This document shows, piece after piece, positions 18,793-26,385 of a stretch of 64,000 nucleotides of DNA; position 1 is the first letter of the stretch, and every line of letters begins with the position of its first letter. This DNA comes from Pseudomonas sp. B21-015 (GTDB lineage: Bacteria; Pseudomonadota; Gammaproteobacteria; Pseudomonadales; Pseudomonadaceae). A program made the position numbers and the translations under genes. The notes beneath the pieces were generated by a model. That model had not been told where the DNA came from. It did not search any database and saw only the letters and a program-made list of their open reading frames with translations. The DNA lies in NCBI RefSeq assembly GCF_024749285.1, contig NZ_CP087196.1, positions 4,464,001 to 4,528,000 of the forward strand, in the 5' to 3' direction.

Positions 18793-19778
18793 TGTTCGGT
18801 CTCTGGAAGACCTGGAAAGCCCTGGAGGCCCGGGGCATCATGGGGATCAATCGGCGTAACGCAGACTACGTGCTCAAGTACAACAAGCGCAGCCTGTACC
18901 CGATCGTCGATGACAAGATCATCACCAAGGAGCGCGCCATCGCCGCCGGCATCCACGTGCCGGAGCTGTACGGCGTGATCTCCACCGAGAAGGAAATCGA
19001 CAACCTCGGCGAGATCATCGGCGGGCGCACCGACTTCGTGATCAAACCGGCCCAGGGCGCCGGCGGTGACGGCATTCTGGTGATCGCCGACCGCTTCGAA
19101 GGCCGCTATCGCACGGTGTCGGGCAAGATCATCAGCCACGAGGAAATCGAGCATCAGATTTCCAGCATCCTGACCGGCCTGTATTCCCTGGGCGGTCACC
19201 GTGACCGTGCATTGATCGAGTACCGCGTGACCCCGGACCAGATCTTCAAAAGCATCAGCTATGAAGGCGTGCCGGACATCCGCATCATCGTGCTGATGGG
19301 CTATCCGGTGATGGCCATGTTGCGCCTGCCAACGCGCCAGTCCGGTGGCAAAGCCAACCTGCACCAGGGCGCCATCGGCGTCGGTGTCGATCTGGCCACC
19401 GGCCTGACATTGCGCGGCACCTGGCTGAACAACATCATCAACAAACACCCGGACACCACCAACGCGGTGGACGGCGTGCAACTGCCCTACTGGGACGGCT
19501 TCATGAAACTCGCCGCCGGCTGTTATGAGCTGTGCGGGCTGGGTTACATCGGTGTCGACATGGTGCTCGACCAGGAAAAAGGCCCGCTGATTCTTGAGCT
19601 TAACGCCCGGCCCGGGTTGAACATTCAGATTGCCAACGATTGCGGATTGACGTTGCGCACCCACGCGGTCGAAGCGCGCCTGGAAGAATTGAAGGCACGG
19701 GGGATGACCGAAACGGCGCAGGAACGCGTGGAGTTCGTTCAGGAATTGTTTGGGCATATTCCAGCGGTTGAGGGCTGA
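18792..19778 (+). CDS. Alpha-L-glutamate ligase-like ATP-grasp protein (RimK-related)
   Basis: 328-residue ATP-grasp ligase of the RimK-related type. Visible features are the ATP-lysine motif DFVIKPAQGAGGDGILVI near residues 78-95, and the metal/ATP-binding tail GPLILELNARPGLNIQIAN near residues 263-281. Enzymes of this fold add amino acids, often glutamate, to peptide or protein carboxyls. It is the third gene of the protease/7-TM/ligase set and is cytoplasmic, unlike its two partners. The substrate is unknown. Confidence 0.88.
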   Translation: MFGLWKTWKALEARGIMGINRRNADYVLKYNKRSLYPIVDDKIITKERAIAAGIHVPELYGVISTEKEIDNLGEIIGGRTDFVIKPAQGAGGDGILVIADRFEGRYRTVSGKIISHEEIEHQISSILTGLYSLGGHRDRALIEYRVTPDQIFKSISYEGVPDIRIIVLMGYPVMAMLRLPTRQSGGKANLHQGAIGVGVDLATGLTLRGTWLNNIINKHPDTTNAVDGVQLPYWDGFMKLAAGCYELCGLGYIGVDMVLDQEKGPLILELNARPGLNIQIANDCGLTLRTHAVEARLEELKARGMTETAQERVEFVQELFGHIPAVEG

Positions 19779-19798
19779 TCCAAGACCGAGGTGCTGCC

Positions 19799-19863
19799 AT
19801 CGCGAGCAGGCTCGCTCCCACAAGGACCGCGCTAAACCCTGTGGGAGCGAGCCTGCTCGCGAT
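19799..19863. repeat. REPIN (GTGGGAGCGAGCCTGCTCGCGAT type)
   Basis: Compact inverted REP pair downstream of the ATP-grasp gene and upstream of pabB. Confidence 0.9.
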
Positions 19864-19980
19864 GGCTGACTGACAGTCACTAAAGCTCTCAACCTGCCAA
19901 TCCCCGACATCCCCTCTAGGAGCAAATCCTGCAGAGGACTACAATCGCTCCCCCGCCTCGATGGCTGATCTGCCCCGCCC

Positions 19981-21318
19981 ATGTTGACCTGTTCCGTACA
20001 CCCGCTGCCCTATCGCGCCAACCCCGCCGAGTACTTCGCGGCGATTCGTCATGCCCCCGGTGCCGTGCTGCTCGACAGCGGCCGGCCGAGCGCCGAGCGC
20101 GGGCGTTATGACCTGCTCAGCGCCTGGCCGCTGGAGCAACTGGCTGTATTACCGAATGAAAGCGGCAGCCATTTCCTGCAACGCCTTCGCGACAACCTGA
20201 CCCGACTCGGTGAAGCCACTGTTCCTGTCGACCTGCCTTTCGCCGGTGGCCTGATCGGCTACCTGAGCTACGACTTTGGCCGGCATCTGGAACACCTGCC
20301 GAGCCAGGCGCGGGACGACCTGCATTTGCCCGATGCACGTTTCGGGCTGTACGACTGGGCACTGATCAGCGATCACCACCTGGCCACCAGTCAACTGGTG
20401 TTCCACCCGACGCTGATCGACAGCGAACGACAGCGACTGATCGAACTGTTCACCCAACCGGCACCTCAGAACGTCCAGCCTTTCAAACTGGACGGCCCGA
20501 TGAACGCCGACCTGAGCGCCGATGACTATCGGCAGGCTCTCGAACGCATTCAGCAGTACATCCAGGCCGGCGACTGCTATCAGGTCAACTTCGCCCAGCG
20601 CTTTCGCGCGCAATGCCAGGGCGATCCGTGGGCCGCCTATTGCGCGCTGCGGGCGGCGTGCCCGACACCGTTTTCCGGCTTCCAGAGCCTGCCCGACGGC
20701 GGCGCCGTGCTGAGCCTGTCGCCGGAGCGTTTCGTCAAAGTCAGCGAACGCCACGTCGAAACCCGCCCGATCAAAGGCACCCGCCCCCGCGGGCTGACCG
20801 CTGCCGAAGATGCGGCGAACGCCGCCGAACTGCTGGCCAGCCCCAAGGACCGCGCGGAAAATCTGATGATCGTCGACCTGCTGCGCAACGACCTCGGTCG
20901 TACCTGCCGCATCGGCTCGGTGCGGGTGCCGGAGCTGTTCAGCCTGGAAAGCTATCCGAACGTGCATCATCTGGTGAGCAGCGTTACCGGCGAGCTGGCG
21001 GATGACAAGGATGCGCTGGATCTGATCGCCGGCAGCTTCCCCGGCGGTTCGATTACCGGCGCGCCGAAGATTCGGGCCATGCAGATCATCGATGAGCTGG
21101 AACCGACCCGTCGTGGGTTGTACTGCGGTTCATTGCTGTACCTGGACGTGCGCGGGGAGATGGACAGCTCCATCGCCATTCGCAGTTTGTTGGTCAAGGA
21201 TGGGCAGGTGTGCTGCTGGGGCGGCGGCGGGATCGTCGCGGATTCGGATTGGCAGGCGGAGTATCAGGAATCGATTACCAAGGTGAAGGTGTTGCTCGAT
21301 ACGTTGCAGAGCCTCTGA
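19981..21318 (+). CDS. pabB: Aminodeoxychorismate synthase component I
   Basis: 445 residues; converts chorismate plus ammonia (from PabA) to 4-amino-4-deoxychorismate for folate synthesis. Chorismate-binding signatures are clear: AGDCYQVNFAQRF, the PIKGTRPRG loop with the lysine typical of ADC synthase near residue 264, ENLMIVDLLRNDLGR, and FPGGSITGAPKIRAMQIID near the C-terminus. The length favours PabB over TrpE. The ATG at 19981 has no strong ribosome site. No pabA is adjacent. Confidence 0.93.
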   Translation: MLTCSVHPLPYRANPAEYFAAIRHAPGAVLLDSGRPSAERGRYDLLSAWPLEQLAVLPNESGSHFLQRLRDNLTRLGEATVPVDLPFAGGLIGYLSYDFGRHLEHLPSQARDDLHLPDARFGLYDWALISDHHLATSQLVFHPTLIDSERQRLIELFTQPAPQNVQPFKLDGPMNADLSADDYRQALERIQQYIQAGDCYQVNFAQRFRAQCQGDPWAAYCALRAACPTPFSGFQSLPDGGAVLSLSPERFVKVSERHVETRPIKGTRPRGLTAAEDAANAAELLASPKDRAENLMIVDLLRNDLGRTCRIGSVRVPELFSLESYPNVHHLVSSVTGELADDKDALDLIAGSFPGGSITGAPKIRAMQIIDELEPTRRGLYCGSLLYLDVRGEMDSSIAIRSLLVKDGQVCCWGGGGIVADSDWQAEYQESITKVKVLLDTLQSL

Positions 21319-21332
21319 TACCGCACTTTTAT

Positions 21333-21360
21333 GTGGCGAGGGAGCAAGCTCCCTCGCCAC
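21333..21360. repeat. Palindrome of a third REP family (GTGGCGAGGGAGC)
   Basis: A 13-bp arm GTGGCGAGGGAGC with its inverse after two bases, between convergent pabB and thrH; it may also act as a bidirectional terminator. A larger member is at 62824. Confidence 0.8.
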
Positions 21361-21370
21361 AGGATCGGGT

Positions 21371-21988
21371 TTACAGGCTCAGGTTGCGGTTCGAAGCCTT
21401 GATGAATTCCTGCTTCAACTCGGCAAAGCTGTGCACCGCCGGGAACTGTGGAAACTCGCGAATCACATTGTCCGGCGCATGGAACAGAATCCCGGCATCC
21501 GCCTCGCCCAGCATCGTGGTGTCGTTGTAGGAGTCGCCCGCCGCAATCACCCGATAGTAGAGGCTCTTGAACGTCAACACCGACTGACGCTTGGGGTCTT
21601 TCTGACGCAACTGATAGCCCGTGACCCGACCGGCATCGTCAGTGATCAAGCGATGGCAAAGCAAAGTCGGGAAGCCCAGCTGGCGCATCAGCGGCTGGGA
21701 AAATTCGTAAAAGGTGTCTGACAGAATCACCACCTGAAAACGCTCACGCAGCCAGTCGACGAACTCGATGGCGCCCTCCAGGGGCTTGAGCGTGGCGATC
21801 ACTTCCTGGATGTCGGAAAGCTTCAGGCCGTGCTCGTCGAGAATCCGCAGACGCTGCTTCATCAACACGTCGTAGTCGGGAATGTCCCGAGTGGTGGCCC
21901 TGAGGGAGTCGATCCCGGTTTTTTCGGCAAAGGCGATCCAGATTTCCGGGACCAGCACACCTTCAAGATCCAGACAGGCAATTTCCAC
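21371..21988 (-). CDS. thrH: ThrH, phosphoserine phosphatase / homoserine phosphotransferase
   Basis: 205 residues, the length of P. aeruginosa ThrH. HAD-family phosphatase whose first motif is DLEGVL (Asp7, Glu9) in place of DxD, a ThrH hallmark. Other motifs: VVILSDTFYEF (motif II), and AAGDSYNDTTML (motif IV). It can dephosphorylate phosphoserine and transfer the phosphate to homoserine, linking serine and threonine synthesis. The start is GTG at 21988 after TAGGAGTG. It is divergent from cysH. Confidence 0.94.
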   Translation of the reverse strand: MEIACLDLEGVLVPEIWIAFAEKTGIDSLRATTRDIPDYDVLMKQRLRILDEHGLKLSDIQEVIATLKPLEGAIEFVDWLRERFQVVILSDTFYEFSQPLMRQLGFPTLLCHRLITDDAGRVTGYQLRQKDPKRQSVLTFKSLYYRVIAAGDSYNDTTMLGEADAGILFHAPDNVIREFPQFPAVHSFAELKQEFIKASNRNLSL

Positions 21989-22161
21989 AAGACACTCCTA
22001 TTTGTACTGTTTATTGAGTCGAGCGAGCAAAGGGACTGCCGAACTCTAGCGACTAGCCTCCCTCTGTGCAACGCAGAGGGCACACCAGCCGCCGCAGGAT
22101 TTTGTTACCATCAGGCACATATAGAGCGCCCAGCGCCACCGACCTGTAGGAAGCCGCCCTG

Positions 22162-22902
22162 ATGAGCCCATCGTTCGATGTCGTGGAACTCGCCACGACC
22201 TATGCCAACAAATCCGCTCAGGACATCCTGAAACTCGCGTTTGCCGAGTTCGGCGATGACCTGTGGATATCTTTCAGCGGCGCCGAGGATGTGGTGCTGG
22301 TGGACATGGCCTGGAAGCTGAACAAAAACGTCAAAGTGTTCAGCCTCGACACCGGCCGCTTGCACCCCGAGACCTACCGCTTCATCGAACAGGTGCGCGA
22401 GCACTACAAGATAGACATCGAAGTGGTGTCGCCGGACTACACCAAACTCGAACCTTTCGTGAAGGAAAAAGGCCTGTTCAGTTTCTACAAGGACGGCCAT
22501 GGCGAGTGCTGCGGCATTCGCAAGATCGAGCCGCTGCGTCGCAAACTGTCTGGCGTGACCGCCTGGGCCACCGGCCAGCGTCGGGACCAGAGCCCGGGCA
22601 CCCGCAGCGCCGTTGCGGTGCTGGAAATCGACACCGCGTTCTCCACGCCGGAGCGCACCCTGTACAAATTCAACCCGCTGGCACAGATGACCAGCGAAGA
22701 GATCTGGGGCTACATCCGCATGCTGGAGCTGCCGTACAACAGCCTGCATGAGCGCGGGTTCATCAGCATCGGTTGCGAGCCTTGCACCCGCCCAGTGCTG
22801 CCGAACCAGCATGAGCGCGAAGGTCGTTGGTGGTGGGAAGAAGCCACGCAGAAAGAATGCGGGCTGCATGCGGGCAATATCATCAGCAAATCCAAGGCCT
22901 GA
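22162..22902 (+). CDS. cysH: Adenylylsulfate (APS) reductase CysH
   Basis: 246 residues; reduces activated sulfate to sulfite in assimilation. The P-loop-like [10 protein letters not shown] is near residues 37-46. Two cysteine pairs, GECCGIRK and GCEPCTRP, supply the [4Fe-4S] cluster that marks the APS-using bacterial/plant type rather than the PAPS-only enzyme of E. coli; the catalytic Cys is in KECGLH at the C-terminus. The ATG at 22162 follows TAGGAAG. Confidence 0.96.
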   Translation: MSPSFDVVELATTYANKSAQDILKLAFAEFGDDLWISFSGAEDVVLVDMAWKLNKNVKVFSLDTGRLHPETYRFIEQVREHYKIDIEVVSPDYTKLEPFVKEKGLFSFYKDGHGECCGIRKIEPLRRKLSGVTAWATGQRRDQSPGTRSAVAVLEIDTAFSTPERTLYKFNPLAQMTSEEIWGYIRMLELPYNSLHERGFISIGCEPCTRPVLPNQHEREGRWWWEEATQKECGLHAGNIISKSKA

Positions 22903-22926
22903 TCCCCTCGCCCTATGCAATCCCCT

Positions 22927-23014
22927 GTGGGAGCGGGCTTGCTCGCGAAGGCGGACTGTCAGTCAACATCAGTGTTGAACGTGACTGCCTCTTCGCGAGC
23001 AAGCCCGCTCCCAC
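22927..23014. repeat. REPIN (GTGGGAGCGGGCTTGCTCGCGAA type)
   Basis: Inverted REP pair just after cysH. Confidence 0.9.
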
Positions 23015-23269
23015 ACTGATCCTGGGTCAACCAGAATAATTATGTACACATAAATGTCACCATAAGTGCCATATTTGTGTTCACTTCTAGTTTCAAAGCC
23101 CCAAAAAGTTACATCCCCCTCTCCTGACTTCCTCAGTCGATCATTTCCAGAAAATCCCCGTCGAAATAAATACCTGTTCAATCGGTCAATTTATATCGCC
23201 ATTTTTTCAGCTACTTAGCTTCAATCAATAACAAAACGAAATTAACACTGAAATTAATAGATCAGGGAT

Positions 23270-23285
23270 TGGCACAAATCTGGCT
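23270..23285 (+). promoter_or_regulatory. Candidate sigma-54 (-24/-12) promoter
   Basis: TGGCACAAATCTGGCT has the GG-N10-GC core required for sigma-54 and a full TGGCAC at -24; the -12 element is TGGCT where consensus is TTGCW. A nitrogen-regulated promoter suits a downstream permease and hydantoin/allantoin racemase. No enhancer site was assigned. Confidence 0.5.
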
Positions 23286-23301
23286 TAAGTGAACACATGT
23301 T

Positions 23302-23311
23302 TTGTATACAA
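23302..23311. promoter_or_regulatory. TTGTATACAA palindrome, possible GntR-type operator
   Basis: Perfect 10-bp inverted repeat 17 bp downstream of the candidate sigma-54 element, close to the expected transcription start. GntR/FadR-group regulators bind similar sites; no such regulator gene is adjacent here. Confidence 0.4.
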
Positions 23312-23480
23312 TAAATACAAAAACATACACACACTTTAGATCCGCAAGCCTGAAGCGCCCTATCCCGTACAGGCTGCAGATGCCCCGTAACCAAGGATGC
23401 CCTCCCGCCCGCGACGAAGATTTGTCGAGCCCACGCTCATGCACAGTCATCGCGGCAACGAGCTTCAGGAGCCTGCCGGA

Positions 23481-25022
23481 ATGCGTACTAGCCTCCCCGA
23501 TAACAACATCGCGCTGGATCTGCCCTCCCCCCTTTCCACGTCTGTCATTCACGATCAAACGTTTCAACCACCCGTCGTGCTCAGCCCCCGCCTGCACAAC
23601 AAGGACCTGGCACCGACCAAGGCTGAAGGCCGGCGCTGGGGTCGTTACAGCATCTTTGCCCTGTGGACAAACGATGTGCACAACATTGCCAACTACTCCT
23701 TCGCCATTGGCCTGTACGCACTGGGCCTGGGCGGCTGGCAGATTCTGCTGTCCCTGGGAATCGGTGCGGCGCTGGTGTATTGCTTCATGAACCTGTCCGG
23801 TTACATGGGCCAGAAAACCGGTGTGCCGTTTCCGGTGATCAGCCGCATCAGTTTCGGCATCCATGGGGCGCAGATTCCTGCATTGATTCGCGCCATTATC
23901 GCCATTGCCTGGTTTGGAATTCAGACGTACCTGGCGTCAGTGGTCTTTCGCGTATTGCTGACGGCGGTGCATCCCGGCTTCGCCGATTACGACCATAACT
24001 CGATCCTCGGGCTGTCGAGCCTGGGCTGGGTGTGTTTCGTGGCGATCTGGTTCGTGCAGTTGGCGATTCTGGCCTATGGCATGGAAATGGTGCGACGTTA
24101 CGAGGCGTTTGCCGGCCCGGTGATTTTACTGACCGTCGCCGCCCTCGCCGGGTGGATGTACTTCCAGGCCAACGCCACCATTGCCTGGTCGATTCGCGAA
24201 CCACTGACCGGCGGCGAGATGTGGCGCAACATCTTTGCCGGCGGCGCCTTGTGGCTATCGATCTACGGCACGTTGATCCTGAACTTCTGCGACTTCGCCC
24301 GCTCTTCGCCCTGCCGCAAGACCATCCGGGTCGGAAATTTCTGGGGTCTGCCTGTCAACATTCTGGTGTTCGCCGGGATCACCGTCCTGCTATGCGGTGC
24401 GCAATTTCAGATCAATGGCCGGATCATCGAAAGCCCGACGGAGATCATCGCGTCGATTCCCAATACCTTCTTTCTGGTACTCGGTTGCCTGGCGTTCCTG
24501 ATTGTCACCGTGGCAGTGAACATCATGGCCAACTTCGTGGCCCCGGCCTTCGTCCTGAGCAACCTGGCGCCCAAGTACCTGACCTTCCGCCGCGCCGGGC
24601 TGATCAGTGCAACCATCGCGGTGCTGATCCTGCCGTGGAACCTCTACAACAGCCCGCTGGTGATCGTGTATTTCCTGTCCGGCCTCGGTGCCCTGCTCGG
24701 CCCGTTGTACGGGGTGATCATGGTCGACTACTGGCAGGTACGAAAAGGCCGGATCAACGTGCCGCAGTTGTACAGCGAAGATCCCGATGGCGATTATTAC
24801 TACAGCTATGGCGTCAATCTGCGTGCCGTGGCGACGTTCATTCCGGCAGCCATGATCGCCATTGTCCTGGCCCTGGCTCCAGGTTTCGACAACGTATCGC
24901 CGTTCTCCTGGCTGATTGGCGCCGCAATTGCAGGGATGCTTTACCTGATCATCGGCAAACGGCAGCCCTACTACGCCGATGTCAGCGGCGAAGCCATCGC
25001 GGTCGATAATGTCAGCCATTAA
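23481..25022 (+). CDS. NCS1-family permease (nucleobase / allantoin / hydantoin type)
   Basis: 513-residue membrane transporter of the nucleobase-cation-symport-1 family with about twelve hydrophobic helices starting near residue 55 (FALWTNDVHNIANYSFAIGL). The motif NDVHN.. and GPLYGVIMVDYW near residue 410 are typical. It precedes a hydantoin/allantoin-racemase-like gene by 13 bp, so a hydantoin, allantoin or related ureide is the likely substrate. The ATG at 23481 is preferred over an upstream frame because AGGAG lies ten bases before it and transport-family similarity begins after it. Confidence 0.88.
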   Translation: MRTSLPDNNIALDLPSPLSTSVIHDQTFQPPVVLSPRLHNKDLAPTKAEGRRWGRYSIFALWTNDVHNIANYSFAIGLYALGLGGWQILLSLGIGAALVYCFMNLSGYMGQKTGVPFPVISRISFGIHGAQIPALIRAIIAIAWFGIQTYLASVVFRVLLTAVHPGFADYDHNSILGLSSLGWVCFVAIWFVQLAILAYGMEMVRRYEAFAGPVILLTVAALAGWMYFQANATIAWSIREPLTGGEMWRNIFAGGALWLSIYGTLILNFCDFARSSPCRKTIRVGNFWGLPVNILVFAGITVLLCGAQFQINGRIIESPTEIIASIPNTFFLVLGCLAFLIVTVAVNIMANFVAPAFVLSNLAPKYLTFRRAGLISATIAVLILPWNLYNSPLVIVYFLSGLGALLGPLYGVIMVDYWQVRKGRINVPQLYSEDPDGDYYYSYGVNLRAVATFIPAAMIAIVLALAPGFDNVSPFSWLIGAAIAGMLYLIIGKRQPYYADVSGEAIAVDNVSH

Positions 25023-25035
25023 TAAAGGACTTCCC

Positions 25036-25764
25036 ATGCGAATTCTCGTGGTCAACGTCAATACCACCGAATCCATCACCCAGGCCATCGCCCGCCAGGC
25101 CCAATCCGTGGCCTCGCCCGGCACGCAAATCATCGGCCTGACTCCGCATTTTGGTGCCGACTCCATCGAAGGCAATTTCGAAAGCTACCTGGCCGCCATC
25201 GCGGTGATGGATCGGGTCATGTCCTACGACCAGCCCTTCGATGCGGTGATCCAGGCCGGGTATGGCGAGCACGGTCGCGAAGGTTTGCAGGAGTTGCTCA
25301 ACGTGCCGGTGGTGGACATCACCGATGCCGGCGCCAGCACCGCGATGTTCCTCGGCCATGCCTACTCGGTGGTCACCACCCTGGACCGCACCGTGCCGCT
25401 GATCGAGGATCGCCTCAAATTGTCCGGGCTCTGGGACCGCTGCGCGTCGGTGCGGGCCAGCGGGCTGGCAGTATTGGAGCTGGAGTCCGATCCAGAACGT
25501 GCGCTGGAGGCGATTGTCCACCAGGCGGAATTGGCGGTGAGCGAGGACAAGGCCGAGGTGATTTGCCTGGGCTGTGGCGGCATGGCCGGGCTGGATGAAC
25601 AGATTCGTCAGCGCACCGGCGTACCGGTGGTGGATGGCGTGACGGCGGCGGTGACCATTGCCGAATCACTGGTGCGGTTGGGGTTGTCGACGTCGAAAGT
25701 GCGGACGTATGCGACGCCTCGGCCGAAGACCATTATTGGTTGGCCGGGGCGGTTGGGGCGCTGA
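25036..25764 (+). CDS. Asp/Glu/hydantoin racemase family protein
   Basis: 242 residues. The N-terminus MRILVVNVNTTESIT and the late CLGCGGMAGL motif with Cys180 identify the hydantoin/allantoin racemase family, which uses two cysteines as acid-base pair. The second is present; at the usual place of the first (the ACFGDPG motif, near residue 76) this protein reads QAGYGEHG, with glycine at 75. It may therefore be a divergent racemase, a one-base isomerase or a different enzyme. The ATG at 25036 follows AAAGGA and is 13 bp after the permease, indicating a two-gene operon. Confidence 0.82.
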   Translation: MRILVVNVNTTESITQAIARQAQSVASPGTQIIGLTPHFGADSIEGNFESYLAAIAVMDRVMSYDQPFDAVIQAGYGEHGREGLQELLNVPVVDITDAGASTAMFLGHAYSVVTTLDRTVPLIEDRLKLSGLWDRCASVRASGLAVLELESDPERALEAIVHQAELAVSEDKAEVICLGCGGMAGLDEQIRQRTGVPVVDGVTAAVTIAESLVRLGLSTSKVRTYATPRPKTIIGWPGRLGR

Positions 25765-25794
25765 GTTCACAACGTTGAACCGAGTTGCCTCATT

Positions 25795-25815
25795 CGAGAG
25801 CAAGCCCGCTCCCAC
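25795..25815. repeat. Single REP copy
   Basis: One arm (GAGCAAGCCCGCTCCCAC) of the common REP, without its inverted partner, directly after the racemase gene and before the IS5 remnant. Confidence 0.7.
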
Positions 25816-25863
25816 AGGGCTTTGTGTCGTTTACATCATTACGATACGACTCAAAACCCTGTG

Positions 25864-26145
25864 GAGCTCTAGGGAAGGTCTGAAGTACCCACCTATTTTT
25901 GATGCCCTCGCCGCTCGAGGTTCAAAAAATTCCAGGTGGGCCGAAAAACAGACCCTTCCTGTCTTTAATTCACGGTTCTTTCCTCTGGTCGGGCTGTATC
26001 AGGGCGATCAGCCCGCATTACAGGCGAACCTCTCCTGCACTCAATAACTGTTTTCGCACCATCCACAGGTTCGATAAGGCGAATAAAATCGTCTGCTGCG
26101 CGATGTTTTTCACCAAGCCACGAAAGCGTACTTTCAGCTCTGATT
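25864..26145 (-). pseudogene. 3' remnant of an IS5-family element
   Basis: On the minus strand the last about 40 codons of a transposase survive (VRFRGLVKNIA then LFALSNLWMVRKQLL, stop at 26018). They align with the C-terminus of the intact IS5 transposase at 32404. The following non-coding tail ends in a terminus GGAAGGTCTGAAGTA next to CTAG, nearly identical to the right end of that intact copy. Upstream of about 26145 the similarity stops abruptly. The sequence differs at many positions from the intact copy, so it derives from a related element, not a recent duplicate. Confidence 0.75.
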
Positions 26146-26385
26146 GAAGGGGGTCGAATATTCGGTGCCAGGGAGTGAAAATGTGGTGGCAAAGGTGATG
26201 TCCAGATCCCGCCCAGAATAACCGCCATGCCCACAATGCGTCTAACTCGGCACTATGGGAGCGTAAAAGTATTTGAGATGCGCTGTCTTTAACGCGAAAG
26301 ACCCGTTTATAGTGGCCCCTCAACATCAATCACGCAGCAACGCAGCAACGCAGCAACGCAGCATACAATCAAGGATGGATATTTG
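26146..26385. other. Non-coding stretch before the MHYT gene
   Basis: Contains no convincing gene. It holds four tandem copies of ACGCAGCA immediately upstream of the next gene. Confidence 0.5.
26332..26363. repeat. Tandem repeat, 4 x ACGCAGCA
   Basis: Four exact 8-bp copies end 22 bp before the ATG of the MHYT-GGDEF-EAL gene, between its likely promoter and ribosome site. Copy-number change would alter leader length in 8-bp steps. Confidence 0.85.

Larger units (their letters stand above)
23015..23480. other. AT-rich leader of the permease-racemase unit
   Basis: About 465 bases without a gene. The first 300 are distinctly AT-rich compared with the flanking genes. It contains a candidate sigma-54 promoter and a TTGTATACAA palindrome, listed separately. 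I see no convincing short ORF or RNA gene. Confidence 0.6.

Noticed and set aside
23015..23300. CRISPR or phage remnant in the AT-rich gap
   Set aside because: No repeated units and no phage-like frame; only promoter-type elements are visible.
26018..26329. 103-codon protein of its own at 26018-26329
   Set aside because: Only the last about 40 codons are meaningful (IS5 transposase tail); the rest is an accidental extension.
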